Notes: generated by a model not told the origin, from the sequence alone. A DNA stretch of 57,225 nucleotides from an uncultured Coriobacteriaceae bacterium (GCA_902798915.1 CADBYM010000020.1:1-57225); one strand, 5' to 3'. Positions 26,885 through 36,578 are shown, numbered from the stretch's first letter. Numbers and translations: made by a program.

Positions 26885-28363
26885 ATGGGCCATGGGCAGC
26901 GTGAGACGTCCGTCGACTCGAACGTCTCGTCATACAACACCATAAAGCGGCGACCGAGAAGCACCATGCGCTACAGCACGCGCATGACGCTCTCGTTTGC
27001 CCTTACGGCCGTCATGACGGCCTTGGTGCTTTCCATGGTCCTTGCGGTGGTGTGGGAAGGCCAGTTCCAGCTCTATACGCGGCAGAACATGCAGCGCATG
27101 GTTCAGTACATGGCCGACAGCCTGGGTCAACAATACGATGTCGAGGGGGCATGGAGCGACGGGTTGCTCGACTACATGGACGAGTCCTCTGAGTCGATGC
27201 CCGAAGTGGGCATGCGGTTGGTGAATGCCGATGGCGTGGTGCTGTACGACGACACGGCGGGCGGCATCGTGGCGACAGTCGGCGTCCGACGCGAGCCCGT
27301 TCGGCCCATAACGGGAGACGGCGTGGAGCTGGGCGTTTCGGCGGAGGTGGTATCCCAGGCAAAGCGGGTTGTGGTGGGCACCATCACGTACTGGCCCGCA
27401 GGTTCCGACCTGCTCCTCACAAAGACGGACTCGACCTTCCGCACCAACTCCTATGCCGCCATCGTGATGGCGGCCAGCTTGGCGGTGGTGTTTGCCTGTG
27501 CGATCGGTTACCTCGTCGCGCGTGCGCTCACCAAGCCCATCAAGCGCATAACGACGACGGCAGCGCAGATTCGCAATGGTGACCTCACTGCCCGCACGGG
27601 GCTTTCCGGTACGGACGAGATGGGACGTCTTGGAGAGACGTTCGACGATATGGCATCCTCTCTGGAGCGCGACATCAAGCTTGAACACCGTCTTACAAGC
27701 GACGTTGCCCACGAATTGCGAACGCCCCTCATGGCCATGCAGGCAACGGTCGAGGCCATGCAAGATGGCGTGATGCCTGCAAATCAAGACAACTTGGCGA
27801 CGGTGGCCGTGGAGGTGCGACGCCTCTCGCGGCTCGTTGATGCGATGCTGCGCCTTTCGCGCATGGAGAACGGCAAGATTCCCATCCACTTCGATAAGTG
27901 CGACGTAGTTGCTCTGGCGAATGACCTCGTGACCATGCAGGTGCAACTGTTCCAGGACAACGGCCTCGAGCTGAGCTTTGTCAACGACACGGGGCATCGC
28001 AAGTTCATGGCGGAAATTGACTCCGACCTCGTGCGTGAGGCGATGGTCAACCTCATGAGCAATGCCATGCGCTACACGTCGGAGGGAGGCAGCGTGCTGG
28101 TGCGTGTCGCGCGCGACCGACGTAACGTGCTTCTCTCGGTAAGCGACACGGGGATGGGTATCGCCAAGGAGGACATCCCGCGCGTCTTCAGTCGCTTCTG
28201 GCGGTCGGACGCGAGTCGCGAGCGCGAGGCGGGAGGACTGGGCGTTGGCCTCTCGCTCACGAAGGAAATCGTTGATCGGCACAACGGCACCATCGCCGTG
28301 GACTCGGAAGAGGGCGTCGGAACCACCTTTACCCTGCATCTGCCCATCGTTCATCGCAAGTAA
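26885..28363 (+). CDS. Membrane sensor histidine kinase (partner of the preceding regulator)
   Basis: About 492 residues: membrane segment about 32-55, an extracytoplasmic sensor of about 120 residues, a second membrane segment about 185-205, then HAMP (TKPIKRIT to MASSLERD). HisKA follows with the phospho-acceptor His in DVAHELRTPL near 275, and HATPase with NLMSNAMRYT, DTGMGI and GGLGVGLSL. This is the standard EnvZ/PhoR-like layout and all catalytic boxes are intact. GGTGAG precedes the ATG; a GTG three codons earlier is an alternative. It is followed by purC after 83 bases with its own promoter. Confidence 0.93.
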   Translation: MGHGQRETSVDSNVSSYNTIKRRPRSTMRYSTRMTLSFALTAVMTALVLSMVLAVVWEGQFQLYTRQNMQRMVQYMADSLGQQYDVEGAWSDGLLDYMDESSESMPEVGMRLVNADGVVLYDDTAGGIVATVGVRREPVRPITGDGVELGVSAEVVSQAKRVVVGTITYWPAGSDLLLTKTDSTFRTNSYAAIVMAASLAVVFACAIGYLVARALTKPIKRITTTAAQIRNGDLTARTGLSGTDEMGRLGETFDDMASSLERDIKLEHRLTSDVAHELRTPLMAMQATVEAMQDGVMPANQDNLATVAVEVRRLSRLVDAMLRLSRMENGKIPIHFDKCDVVALANDLVTMQVQLFQDNGLELSFVNDTGHRKFMAEIDSDLVREAMVNLMSNAMRYTSEGGSVLVRVARDRRNVLLSVSDTGMGIAKEDIPRVFSRFWRSDASREREAGGLGVGLSLTKEIVDRHNGTIAVDSEEGVGTTFTLHLPIVHRK

Positions 28364-28403
28364 TAGAGAACGCCACAAGCCTCTGCGTGCAAGAACGCAA
28401 CTC

Positions 28404-28412
28404 TGCTACAAT
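28404..28412 (+). promoter_or_regulatory. Extended -10 promoter of purC
   Basis: TGC-TACAAT, 34 bases before the purC ATG; the same TGCTA-type box precedes both tRNAs and the lipoprotein gene in this window. Confidence 0.5.
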
Positions 28413-28446
28413 GGCAACTCATATGTCTTCAGCACAGGGAGGTAAC

Positions 28447-29331
28447 ATGGCTTCGATGGAGCTTCGTCCCGACAGCCAGGGCAAGGTACGCGACATATAT
28501 GACTGCGGTGATGCGTTGCTGATGGTGGCTAGCGACCGCGTGAGCGCGTATGACTTCGTTCTGCCTGACGAGATTCCCTATAAGGGCGAGATCCTTACTC
28601 GTATCTCTGCGTTCTGGTTCGAGCGCTTTGCAGACCTCATCCCCAACCACTTGCTTTCGATGGATCCGAGTGACTATCCTGAGCGCTTTGCGCCTTATCG
28701 CGACTATCTTACTGGTCGTTCCATGCTCGTTCGCAAGGCTCAGACGGTGCCCATCGAGGCAATTGTACGTGGCTACCTCACTGGCTCGGGCAAGAAGACC
28801 TACGACGAGAACGGCACCGTGTGCGGAATCAGACTTCCCGCCGGCCTCGTCGAGGCAAGTCAGATTCCCGAGCCGATATTTACCCCTTCGACCAAGGCAG
28901 AGCTGGGCGAACACGACGAGAACATCTCCTACGAACGGTGTGCCCAGATCGTGGGGGATGACGTTGCCGCACAGGTCAAGGATGCATCGCTCAAGGTGTA
29001 TACGGCTGCTGCTGAGTATGCACGCACCCGTGGAATCATCATCGCCGATACCAAGTTCGAGTTTGGCTTCATTGACGGGAATCTCGTGCTCATCGATGAG
29101 TGCCTCACGCCGGACTCAAGTCGCTTCTGGCCTGCCGAGGGCTATGCGCCTGGCTCGGTGCAGCCCAGTTACGACAAGCAGTTCGTTCGCGACTGGCTCC
29201 GCGCGCATTGGGACATGTGTGGCGAGCCGCCCCATCTTCCCAGCGAGGTCGTGGAAGGGACATCCGAGCGCTATAAGGAGGCGTTCCAGATAATCACCGG
29301 TAACGAGTTCGTGCCAGCTAAGGAGCAGTAG
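28447..29331 (+). CDS. purC: Phosphoribosylaminoimidazole-succinocarboxamide synthase (SAICAR synthetase)
   Basis: Makes SAICAR from CAIR, aspartate and ATP, the step whose product purB cleaves. It is the long (294-residue) form: GKVRDIYD at the N terminus, SDRVSAYDF, the VRGYLTGSG segment, and the C-terminal IIADTKFEFG and LIDECLTPDSSRFW signatures. GGGAGG lies 4-5 bases before the ATG; in-frame ATGs upstream lack a comparable site. The following small membrane-protein gene begins 2 bases after the stop, so the two are cotranscribed. Confidence 0.97.
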   Translation: MASMELRPDSQGKVRDIYDCGDALLMVASDRVSAYDFVLPDEIPYKGEILTRISAFWFERFADLIPNHLLSMDPSDYPERFAPYRDYLTGRSMLVRKAQTVPIEAIVRGYLTGSGKKTYDENGTVCGIRLPAGLVEASQIPEPIFTPSTKAELGEHDENISYERCAQIVGDDVAAQVKDASLKVYTAAAEYARTRGIIIADTKFEFGFIDGNLVLIDECLTPDSSRFWPAEGYAPGSVQPSYDKQFVRDWLRAHWDMCGEPPHLPSEVVEGTSERYKEAFQIITGNEFVPAKEQ

Positions 29332-29333
29332 TC

Positions 29334-29984
29334 ATGTCGCTTAAGGATACGATTCGCGGTGCGCGCGATGAGGCTGCGGCTAGCGGAAACCCCTTCGAGC
29401 GCTCGAAGGACACCACCTCGGAAGAGGGGTCAACGGACGCCATGCGTACGAAGCGCGGCGTGGCACGTCGCTCGGTCGCGAGTGCAAAGCCCTCGCGTGA
29501 GGCGGCCGCCGGCGTGCGTGTGGTGAGCGCGAGTGGCAAGACCACCAAGGGCGCTGCCGAGATGTCCAAAGAAGAGCGCAAGCAGGAACGCAAGAAGGAG
29601 CGCGAGAAGGAAGACAGGCGCTACTCGCTCACGCAGGCATACCTCGAAGAGGACCAAGAGTACAAGAAGGCGCGCAAGGCGTGGTGGATTTTCTTGGGCG
29701 TTGGCATGGCGCTCATCGTGGTGGCTTTCACGCTGTACGGCTTAGTCAGCAAACAGGGGGAGGGTGCCAGTCCCGTTATGGCATTCTGTGCCATGGGAAG
29801 CATGGTCTGTGCATACATCGCCATCATCGGCGGGCTCATATTTGACTGGGTAAAGATTCGGCCCTTGCGTCGAAAGATCAACGAGCGCGTTGGCTCCATG
29901 TCGGACAAGCGCGTGAAGACCGTTCTCAACCAGAAGGCGCGTGAGCAGGCCGAAGAGGAGCGTCGCAAACAGAATCGCAAGTAG
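29334..29984 (+). CDS. Small membrane protein with basic coiled-coil head, unknown
   Basis: 216 residues. The first about 115 are hydrophilic and strongly charged, with a Lys/Glu-rich helix (KEERKQERKKEREKED). Two membrane segments (about 118-140 and 146-170) follow, and a basic C-terminal tail ends in KQNRK. No enzyme motif is seen. Its 2-bp spacing from purC indicates cotranscription but the functional link is unclear; the layout is common for Coriobacteriia hypothetical proteins. The predicted topology puts both ends in the cytosol. Confidence 0.75.
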   Translation: MSLKDTIRGARDEAAASGNPFERSKDTTSEEGSTDAMRTKRGVARRSVASAKPSREAAAGVRVVSASGKTTKGAAEMSKEERKQERKKEREKEDRRYSLTQAYLEEDQEYKKARKAWWIFLGVGMALIVVAFTLYGLVSKQGEGASPVMAFCAMGSMVCAYIAIIGGLIFDWVKIRPLRRKINERVGSMSDKRVKTVLNQKAREQAEEERRKQNRK

Positions 29985-30072
29985 CCATTCACGGTCCTTA
30001 AGGAACTCTCAAGGAGTCCGTTCCCTACGGGTATATTAATGACCGGGAACAGTCCCCAAATGGGTCACATTG

Positions 30073-30081
30073 TGCTACAAT
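30073..30081 (+). promoter_or_regulatory. Extended -10 promoter of tRNA-Arg
   Basis: TGC-TACAAT ending 10 bases before the mature tRNA; no convincing -35. Confidence 0.5.
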
Positions 30082-30091
30082 AGCCCAACGC

Positions 30092-30167
30092 GCCTCCGTA
30101 GCTCAGGGGATAGAGCACCGCTCTCCTAAAGCGGGTGTCGGCCGTTCGAATCGGCCCGGGGGCACCA
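30092..30167 (+). tRNA. tRNA-Arg (anticodon CCT)
   Basis: Complete 76-base cloverleaf: acceptor 30092-30098 pairs with 30157-30163 with one T-G pair, anticodon stem CCGCT/AGCGG, loop CTCCTAA with CCT at 30125-30127, T arm GGCCGTTCGAATCGGCC, and CCA encoded. It reads the rare AGG codon. Confidence 0.97.
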
Positions 30168-30175
30168 GAAAAGAC

Positions 30176-30210
30176 CAGCTCAGGAGCTTGTTTGCCCCTG
30201 AGCTGTTTTC
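30176..30210 (+). terminator. Terminator after tRNA-Arg
   Basis: A 9-bp perfect stem (30176-30184 with 30197-30205) followed by TTTTCT. The rest of the interval to the lipoprotein gene (30211-30482) shows only that gene's promoter. Confidence 0.9.
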
Positions 30211-30436
30211 TGTCTCGCGCCGTGGGGATGTGAGTTGGGAAGACTCTGGCACCAAGCATCCTGTAGGTAATCCTCGAACGCTGCCCTTCATATAACGTAA
30301 AGCTGTTACGATAGCTGCCGACGATTATTCAAGATGAAAGGGCTGTCCTCCGTGGGTCGTCTCGCTCGCGTTCGGACGTCCCATTCCCTCACCCCTGACC
30401 CTGGTTGCCCTTTGGCAAACAGATACTGCTTAAGTA

Positions 30437-30445
30437 TGCTATCAT
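30437..30445 (+). promoter_or_regulatory. Promoter of lipoprotein-YhgE operon
   Basis: TGC-TATCAT (extended -10) 37 bases before the lipoprotein ATG. An alternative reading is TTGGCA (30412-30417), 17-base spacer, TATGCT (30435-30440). Confidence 0.5.
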
Positions 30446-30482
30446 CGAAACATTACTATTTGCCGAAGAAAAATGACGAGGC

Positions 30483-31349
30483 ATGAGACACATCAAGCAA
30501 ACGGTTGCCATTGTTCTTGCACTTATGCTTGCTCTTGGGATGTGCGGCTGTGCGGCATTTGGAGCACCCGCAACCACGGAGGAGCTTCTCGTACGCTACG
30601 CGGCGAACGAGAACGTTGACAACTTCAGTGCCGAGGTGGACGTAGGTCTAAGTGTCAACACGCTAGGGGTGCGCGCAATCATCCCCATTGTGACAAGTCT
30701 GCACGCAACAGAAAACACGGCGCACGGAACGATTGTCGTGGGCCTCTCCTCCCTCGACACGCGCGACTATGAGGTTGAGTTCTATGCCGAACTGCTCGAT
30801 GACGCGTTGAATTTCTACATTGGCACGCCCAAGGGGGAGCAGACCGCGTGGAAACGTTGGACGGTCGACATGACGTCGAAGATTGATATATTCACCATTA
30901 CTGACCTGCTCTCCGCCTCCGAGCTCACCTTGATTTCCAAGGATTCCGATGCGCAGGTGCGCTACGAGCTCACGGTGCCCACAGATAAGCTCTTGGAGAC
31001 CGCGTTTGACGTGACGGCTGGTTCCGCAGAGGTCGGGGGTATGGACGAGCAGGGTATGCTTGACGCAGTCGGCAACGACAAGGTCCGCATCGGCTTTACC
31101 GAGGATTGCCTCATGCGCTTGGTGGATTCGTCGGTTCTGCTCACATTCAAGAGCGCGGAGACAAACGACGTCGAGGTTCGGACTGGCATTGATGTTACCG
31201 CGACTCTTGAGGACTACGGCAAGGTTGACGTGCCGGAGGTCGCCATACCCAATGAGGTTCGCGAGGCAGCGGTGCCTACCGACGAGCCAGTCGATCTGAT
31301 CGAGGTCATTGGTGCCGACAGTCCCCTTGCCGGAGCCGTAAAAAAGTGA
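30483..31349 (+). CDS. Lipoprotein of unknown function
   Basis: 288 residues with a classical lipoprotein signal: MRHIKQ, a hydrophobic core, and a lipobox at LGMCGC (Cys 21 or 23). The mature domain has paired strand-like segments (from ENVDNFSAEVDVGLSV to GIDVTATLEDYG), a pattern seen in LppX/LprG- or DUF6612-like lipid-binding lipoproteins, though this is only a shape-level resemblance. GACGAGG precedes the ATG. It is the first gene of an operon with two YhgE/Pip proteins (44-bp gap), so a role in the envelope assembly served by those proteins is likely. Confidence 0.75.
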   Translation: MRHIKQTVAIVLALMLALGMCGCAAFGAPATTEELLVRYAANENVDNFSAEVDVGLSVNTLGVRAIIPIVTSLHATENTAHGTIVVGLSSLDTRDYEVEFYAELLDDALNFYIGTPKGEQTAWKRWTVDMTSKIDIFTITDLLSASELTLISKDSDAQVRYELTVPTDKLLETAFDVTAGSAEVGGMDEQGMLDAVGNDKVRIGFTEDCLMRLVDSSVLLTFKSAETNDVEVRTGIDVTATLEDYGKVDVPEVAIPNEVREAAVPTDEPVDLIEVIGADSPLAGAVKK

Positions 31350-31392
31350 GATGGATGATGTGGTCAGTCATTGTGAAACGAGGTGATATCGC

Positions 31393-34137
31393 TTGAGGAA
31401 GTCGGTTGCCATATTCAAGCGCGACCTGCACAGGTTGCTTCACAATCCCATCGCACTTGCTGTCGCGCTCGGCGTCTCCATCGTGCCATGCCTGTACGCA
31501 TGGCTCAACATCGCGTCCAACTGGGATCCGTATGCAAACACGAGCACCATGCCGGTTGCCGTCGTGAGCGAGGACAAACCGGTCACGCTGGATGACATGG
31601 GTGAGATTTGCGTCGGTGACATGATGATCGAGAAGCTCGCGGAGAACGACAAGATAGGCTGGACCTTCCCAAAGAGCAAGGACGAGGCCCTCGACAAGGT
31701 CAAGTCAGGGACGTATTACGCTACCATCGTGATCCCCGAAGACTTCACCTCGAGCCTCACGGGTGTCTTGGATGGGAAGACCGACAAGGCGCACCTCAAG
31801 TATTTCGTCAACGAGAAGGTCAACGCCATCGCTTCTAAGGTCACCGACACGGGTGCGTCTACCGTGGAGACCACCATTGACGAGCAGTTCGTTGCCGTCG
31901 CGGGCGAAGTCATAGCAGAGAAGCTCGGCGGCGTTGCCAACAAGCTGACCAAAGGGGTGGACAAAGCGGCGGACAACATTGCCTCCGCCTTGGCGGAAGC
32001 CAGCGAGGCACTTGGCAACGTTGACGGGAAGCTTGACGGGCTCTCCGAAAGCCTTCTAGACGCGCAGACATCGCTCACAGAGGCCTCAGACCGACTCAAT
32101 GGTTTGCAGGGCAGGGGTGCCGAGGCGGCAAACTCCATCAATGATGCGCTGAACAACTTCGAGCAGACGCGCACTAACGCAAACAACCTCATGCTCGACA
32201 TCGCTGGCACGCTAAACAGCGGAGCCTCCACCATATCGTCGCTCTCGTCGCAGGCCAGCTACGACGTCTCGTCGCTCTCGGGGGACATAGCGTATGCTCA
32301 GGCACAGGTCAACGGCGCGATTGCGCAACTGGAACGTGACCTTACAGACAACGAGGCCCTGACGACTAGGGTGGACGAATCGCTCTCGGTGGTACGGAAT
32401 CTCGATCCTCAGGATGATGCGAATGCGTTAGAGACCAAGACGCTTTTGGACCAGCAACTGAGCGACGAGCACGACGTTCTTGTCAACATCTCCAGTACGG
32501 AGTCGTCCAAGCTCGATGAGCTGAGGGACATAGGATCAAGGTTGGATGCTGCGGCAGATGAGGTAAGGAGCCTATCGCGGAACGTGGACGGCAGAGTTCA
32601 GGCAGCAACGAGCTCACTGCGGAATGCGCAGGAAGAGGCTGTTGGCAATGATCTTAACGAGGTGAATATGGCGCTTGACTCGTTCGTCGGGGTGGCGCGG
32701 CAGCTTGAGGCGGCGGCGCTGCTGGTCGATCCCACCGTGGCACAAACGGTAGATGTGGCGACGCAGCTCGCAAGCACGCTCGGGCAGACCAATGATGCGG
32801 TCGGATCGACCCGTGCCTCTCTAGGCGAACTCATGAGCACGGTCAACGGTCTGATGCAAGAGCTGGAGATGATACGCGCCTCGGACGCATGGGCGGTTCT
32901 TAAGGTGATGGCTTCCACCAATCCCGAAGGCGTAAAGGAATTCCTCTCGGCACCCGTCGCGGTGAGCGAGAACCGCCTGTACCCGGTAGAGAATTATGGC
33001 AGCGGCGTCGCACCGTTCTTTACGAGCGTCGCCCTCTGGGTCGGCGGCATCGCGCTTGTCGCCGTCTTTAAGCTTGAGGTGGACGAGGAGAAGGTGGGGC
33101 GTGTTCGGCCATGGCAGGCCTACTTTGGACGCTGGCTCCTCTTCGTCATGTTAGGAACACTCTGTGCAGTCGTCTGCTGTACGGGGGATCTGCTCCTTGG
33201 TATTCAATGCGAGTATCCTGTAGCGTTCTTCTTGAGTGCCATGGTGGCCTCGTTCGCCTTTGTCAACGTCATCTACTCACTGTCGGTTGCCTTCAAGCAT
33301 CTGGGCAAGGCCCTTGCCTTCACGCTCATCATCCTGCAGGTTCCGGGTTCTGCTGGCATGTACCCCATCGAGATGATGCCGCCATTCTTCCAAGCCATCG
33401 GTCCCTGGCTTCCCTTCACTTATTCGAACAACGCGATGCGTGAGGCCATTGCGGGCTTCTATGATGGCAACTTTGCGTATAACATCGTCATGCTGCTCTT
33501 GTTCGTGGTGCCTTCCATCCTGGTGGGCGTGACCGCACGGAGTCACTTGGTTAACATCAACGCGCTCTTTGACCGACGACTGCGCGAGACCGATCACCTC
33601 ATGGTGTCCGAGCCCGTGTCGATAAGGGGCGATCGATTCCGCTTGGCAACGCTCGTCAAGGCGATGCGGGACCCGGAGGAATATCGCGAGGTGTTCGACG
33701 AACGCAGTGCCGCCTTCGAGGCAGCCTATCCCAAGCTTGTGGCGCGTGGCGTCTTTGCGCTCATTGCCGTTCCGCTGACGCTCTTTGTGCTTGCCCTTGC
33801 GCTCGACGCCAAGCTGCCGTTCATTGGGGGTCTGGTCTTGGCACTTGCGGTAATCTACAGCTACCTCATCGTGGTCGAGTACTTCCACGACCGCATCGTG
33901 CACAAGCGCGCCCTCACCGACCTCTTGCCCGAGGAACTCGACGTGGCCCTCACCAACGCACTTCGAGACGAACTCATGCCCTATGCCCCCATCGATATGA
34001 TTATCGAGAGGCGCAAGCGCCGCCATGCAAAGCCTCCTGTCGGTAAGGTACGCCGACGGATTGCGGAACGACGGGGTCAGGCGGAGGCGCATGACCAAAA
34101 CGAGGCGGATGCTTCGGAGGGGGGCGACGAGCAATGA
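31393..34137 (+). CDS. YhgE/Pip family membrane protein, long form
   Basis: 914 residues starting at TTG with GAGGTGAT 6 bases upstream (FKRDLHRLLHNPIALAVALG marks the family N terminus). The first membrane segment (about 18-38) is followed by the Pip signature IVPCLYAWLNIASNWDPY. About 480 extracellular residues rich in Ala, Ser and Asp with coiled-coil character come next, then an ABC-2-like membrane domain of about six segments (about 535-715). An extra C-terminal portion has two more segments (about 785-835) and a basic tail. Relatives include phage-infection protein Pip and the type VII secretion component EsaA/YueB; the molecular function is unknown. Its stop overlaps the start of the next gene by 4 bases. 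Confidence 0.9.
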   Translation: MRKSVAIFKRDLHRLLHNPIALAVALGVSIVPCLYAWLNIASNWDPYANTSTMPVAVVSEDKPVTLDDMGEICVGDMMIEKLAENDKIGWTFPKSKDEALDKVKSGTYYATIVIPEDFTSSLTGVLDGKTDKAHLKYFVNEKVNAIASKVTDTGASTVETTIDEQFVAVAGEVIAEKLGGVANKLTKGVDKAADNIASALAEASEALGNVDGKLDGLSESLLDAQTSLTEASDRLNGLQGRGAEAANSINDALNNFEQTRTNANNLMLDIAGTLNSGASTISSLSSQASYDVSSLSGDIAYAQAQVNGAIAQLERDLTDNEALTTRVDESLSVVRNLDPQDDANALETKTLLDQQLSDEHDVLVNISSTESSKLDELRDIGSRLDAAADEVRSLSRNVDGRVQAATSSLRNAQEEAVGNDLNEVNMALDSFVGVARQLEAAALLVDPTVAQTVDVATQLASTLGQTNDAVGSTRASLGELMSTVNGLMQELEMIRASDAWAVLKVMASTNPEGVKEFLSAPVAVSENRLYPVENYGSGVAPFFTSVALWVGGIALVAVFKLEVDEEKVGRVRPWQAYFGRWLLFVMLGTLCAVVCCTGDLLLGIQCEYPVAFFLSAMVASFAFVNVIYSLSVAFKHLGKALAFTLIILQVPGSAGMYPIEMMPPFFQAIGPWLPFTYSNNAMREAIAGFYDGNFAYNIVMLLLFVVPSILVGVTARSHLVNINALFDRRLRETDHLMVSEPVSIRGDRFRLATLVKAMRDPEEYREVFDERSAAFEAAYPKLVARGVFALIAVPLTLFVLALALDAKLPFIGGLVLALAVIYSYLIVVEYFHDRIVHKRALTDLLPEELDVALTNALRDELMPYAPIDMIIERRKRRHAKPPVGKVRRRIAERRGQAEAHDQNEADASEGGDEQ

Positions 34138-36347
34138 GGAAGATAATCGCTATCTTGAAGCGTGACATTCAGGAAGTGCGCGGCAATGCCATCGCATTGC
34201 TTGTCATCATGGGCTTGGCCATCATGCCCTCGTTCTACGCATGGTTCAACATCGCGGGCGGTTGGGATCCTTACGGCAACTCGGGGCAGATCAAGGTTGC
34301 TCTTGCCAACTCCGACGAGGGGGTCGAGGGAAGCATCATACCCTTTCATGTGAATGTGGGTGAGCGCGTGGTCACTGCGCTCACCGGAAGTGCCAAGATC
34401 GGATACGTGGTTACCGATGCAGACGATGCCGTCGACGGCGTGCGTTCAGGTGAGTACTACGCTGCCGTGGTCATACCCAAGAACTTCTCTTCCAACCTGC
34501 TGAGTGTGCTTACAAAGACGCCCAAGCATCCTGAGCTTGACTACTACGTCAACGAGAAGCGCAATGCCATTGCATCGATCGTCACTGGCAAGGCATCGGG
34601 ATCAGTGCAAACCATGGTCGATGAGGGATTTACCAAGGCAATCACTGACGTTGCAATCGATCTTTTCGATGAGATATCGAGCATAAAGAACAATGAGGAC
34701 GTCGCCGCTGCAGGAGCTAACGTGAGCAATGCCCTCGATGGGACGATCTCTGCGCTCGCGCGCTCATCGTCCGACATCGCGGCCTACAAGGAGGTCGTCG
34801 CATCGATTCGAGGCGTCATGGACTCCTCGGCATCGATACTCGGCAACAATTCCGCCTCACTCAACGTCGCTGGCTCCTTGTCGGACGCGGCCAATGGCGT
34901 ACGTACGTTAGACGTGGTGGGACAACGTGCCAAGGATGCGGCGCAATCGGCGATTGATGCGGGGAAGAGTTCGGTTGACGATGTCAAGGCAGCGCTCGAC
35001 GAGGCCTTTACGGTGGCGGGAGATAAGACCGACCAGCTTGCAGATGCCCTCACCAAGGCCAACGACATCGCAAAGTCACGCCGTGACGAGCTTGCGGGTT
35101 TTCGCGACAAGCTTGCAAACCTCAGTGGTCAGGTCACGTCTCGTGAGGCGAGCTTCGGTGACCTCTCTGTGGTGCTCGAGGTCGAAACCGACATCTCCGA
35201 CCTTGCCAAGAGGGTAGACAATGCCACCGCATATCTCAACGAACTTATTGCGGCCGTGGAGCGAACTGCCGCAGATGTCCAGACCACCAAGGCGAATGCA
35301 GAGGCGAGCCGTGCGCAGCTGGAAGGTCTGGCGACTGGTGCGCGGGATGCCATTGAGGCTGTTCGTGCAAGCTACAGCGATAACCTCAGCGGTGCGCTTA
35401 ACGACCTGGCAGCGAAGATTGATGCGGCGGCCGTCAAGTCCACAGAAGTCTCCGACGCTCTCCATGCGGAAGCGGATAAGCTCTCTGGTGCCATTACCGA
35501 GGCTGGTGACGACCTCAAGGAATTGGAGGATGCACTTGGCAATGCGTCGACAAAGCTCACCGAGGTCGCCGACAAGATCAGGGGTCTGCGCGACAAGCTC
35601 ACCAATGCGCTTGCGTCTGGGGACATGGACCTCGTGCGCACCGTCATGGGTGGCGACACTGCAGCACTCGTGAACTTCCTCGCGACACCCGTTGCGCTTG
35701 ACCGCGAGGCGTTCTTCCCGGTCGAGAACAACGGCTCCGCCATGACACCGTTCTACACGACCATGGCGTTGTGGGTCGGCGGTACGCTCATGGGTCTCGT
35801 CATCTACGTTGGCATATCCAAGAAGGCAGAGGAGGAAATTGGCGCAGCACCGCGTCACGCCTACTTGGGTCGACTTGCGTTCTTCCTGTGCGTTGGTGCC
35901 TTGCAGGCCACCATCCTGCTCCTGGGCGACCTGTTCTTCCTGCGCGTTCAGTGCGAGAATCCGCTGCTCTTCATGCTTACCGGCTGGCTTGCGTCCACCG
36001 TGTTCATCAACATCATCTACTCGTTGGCGACGTCGTTCGGTGACGTGGGAAAGGCTATTGCCGTCTTCATCATGGTACTGCAGGTGGCAGGATCCGGCGG
36101 GACCTTCCCCGTCCAGATGCTGCCGCCCATCTTCCAGATGGCATATCCGTACCTGCCCTTCGTCCATTCCGAGAACGCCTTCCGTTCCGCCATGTTTGGC
36201 ATGTACGGCAACGACTGGGCCATGGAGATGGGGATACTCGCTACATTCCTCATTCCGGCGCTCATTCTGGGCCTCGTCCTCCGCAAGCCGTTCGTTCCTG
36301 TGAACGAATGGATAGAGGAGAAGATGGAAGAGACCAAGCTCATGTAA
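34134..36347 (+). CDS. YhgE/Pip family membrane protein, short form
   Basis: 737 residues, start ATGA-overlapped with the stop of the longer paralogue, so translation is coupled and equal dosage likely. The same layout is seen: family N terminus KRDIQEVRGNAIALLVIMG, MPSFYAWFNIAGGWDPYG, a long extracellular coiled-coil-rich part, then about six membrane segments (about 535-725). The membrane block begins at nearly the same residue number in both proteins, which fits a heterodimer with matched extracellular arms. It lacks the two extra C-terminal segments of its partner. The gene is followed by a hairpin terminator. Confidence 0.9.
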   Translation: MRKIIAILKRDIQEVRGNAIALLVIMGLAIMPSFYAWFNIAGGWDPYGNSGQIKVALANSDEGVEGSIIPFHVNVGERVVTALTGSAKIGYVVTDADDAVDGVRSGEYYAAVVIPKNFSSNLLSVLTKTPKHPELDYYVNEKRNAIASIVTGKASGSVQTMVDEGFTKAITDVAIDLFDEISSIKNNEDVAAAGANVSNALDGTISALARSSSDIAAYKEVVASIRGVMDSSASILGNNSASLNVAGSLSDAANGVRTLDVVGQRAKDAAQSAIDAGKSSVDDVKAALDEAFTVAGDKTDQLADALTKANDIAKSRRDELAGFRDKLANLSGQVTSREASFGDLSVVLEVETDISDLAKRVDNATAYLNELIAAVERTAADVQTTKANAEASRAQLEGLATGARDAIEAVRASYSDNLSGALNDLAAKIDAAAVKSTEVSDALHAEADKLSGAITEAGDDLKELEDALGNASTKLTEVADKIRGLRDKLTNALASGDMDLVRTVMGGDTAALVNFLATPVALDREAFFPVENNGSAMTPFYTTMALWVGGTLMGLVIYVGISKKAEEEIGAAPRHAYLGRLAFFLCVGALQATILLLGDLFFLRVQCENPLLFMLTGWLASTVFINIIYSLATSFGDVGKAIAVFIMVLQVAGSGGTFPVQMLPPIFQMAYPYLPFVHSENAFRSAMFGMYGNDWAMEMGILATFLIPALILGLVLRKPFVPVNEWIEEKMEETKLM

Positions 36348-36415
36348 GGCCTTGTTGGGCATGCGGCGTAGGTCTACGCGGCAAGGCTGCCATCGTGGCA
36401 CTTGGTGCAGGAGAC

Positions 36416-36456
36416 GAGCTCGCGTTGCGCAGATGCGTGACGCGAGCTCTTTCGTT
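36416..36456 (+). terminator. Terminator after the YhgE operon
   Basis: A 10-bp perfect stem (36416-36425 with 36440-36449) followed by TTTCGTT. Confidence 0.8.
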
Positions 36457-36578
36457 GTAGCCTAAAGCTTTGCGTGCGTGTCTTGTTGCCATAAAAGATA
36501 CAGGTGAGTCTCGGACTCGCAAGCCCACTCGTATTGCGAGAGGTACTCCCCGCGGAAGCCTCTGATGGCCTGTGGAAC

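Noticed and set aside
26930..28378. 482-codon minus-strand frame opposite the histidine kinase
   Set aside because: The plus-strand kinase has all catalytic boxes; the antisense product is His/Arg-rich without motifs.
35076..36401. 441-codon minus-strand frame opposite the short YhgE gene
   Set aside because: Shadow frame; the plus strand shows coherent membrane segments and family motifs.
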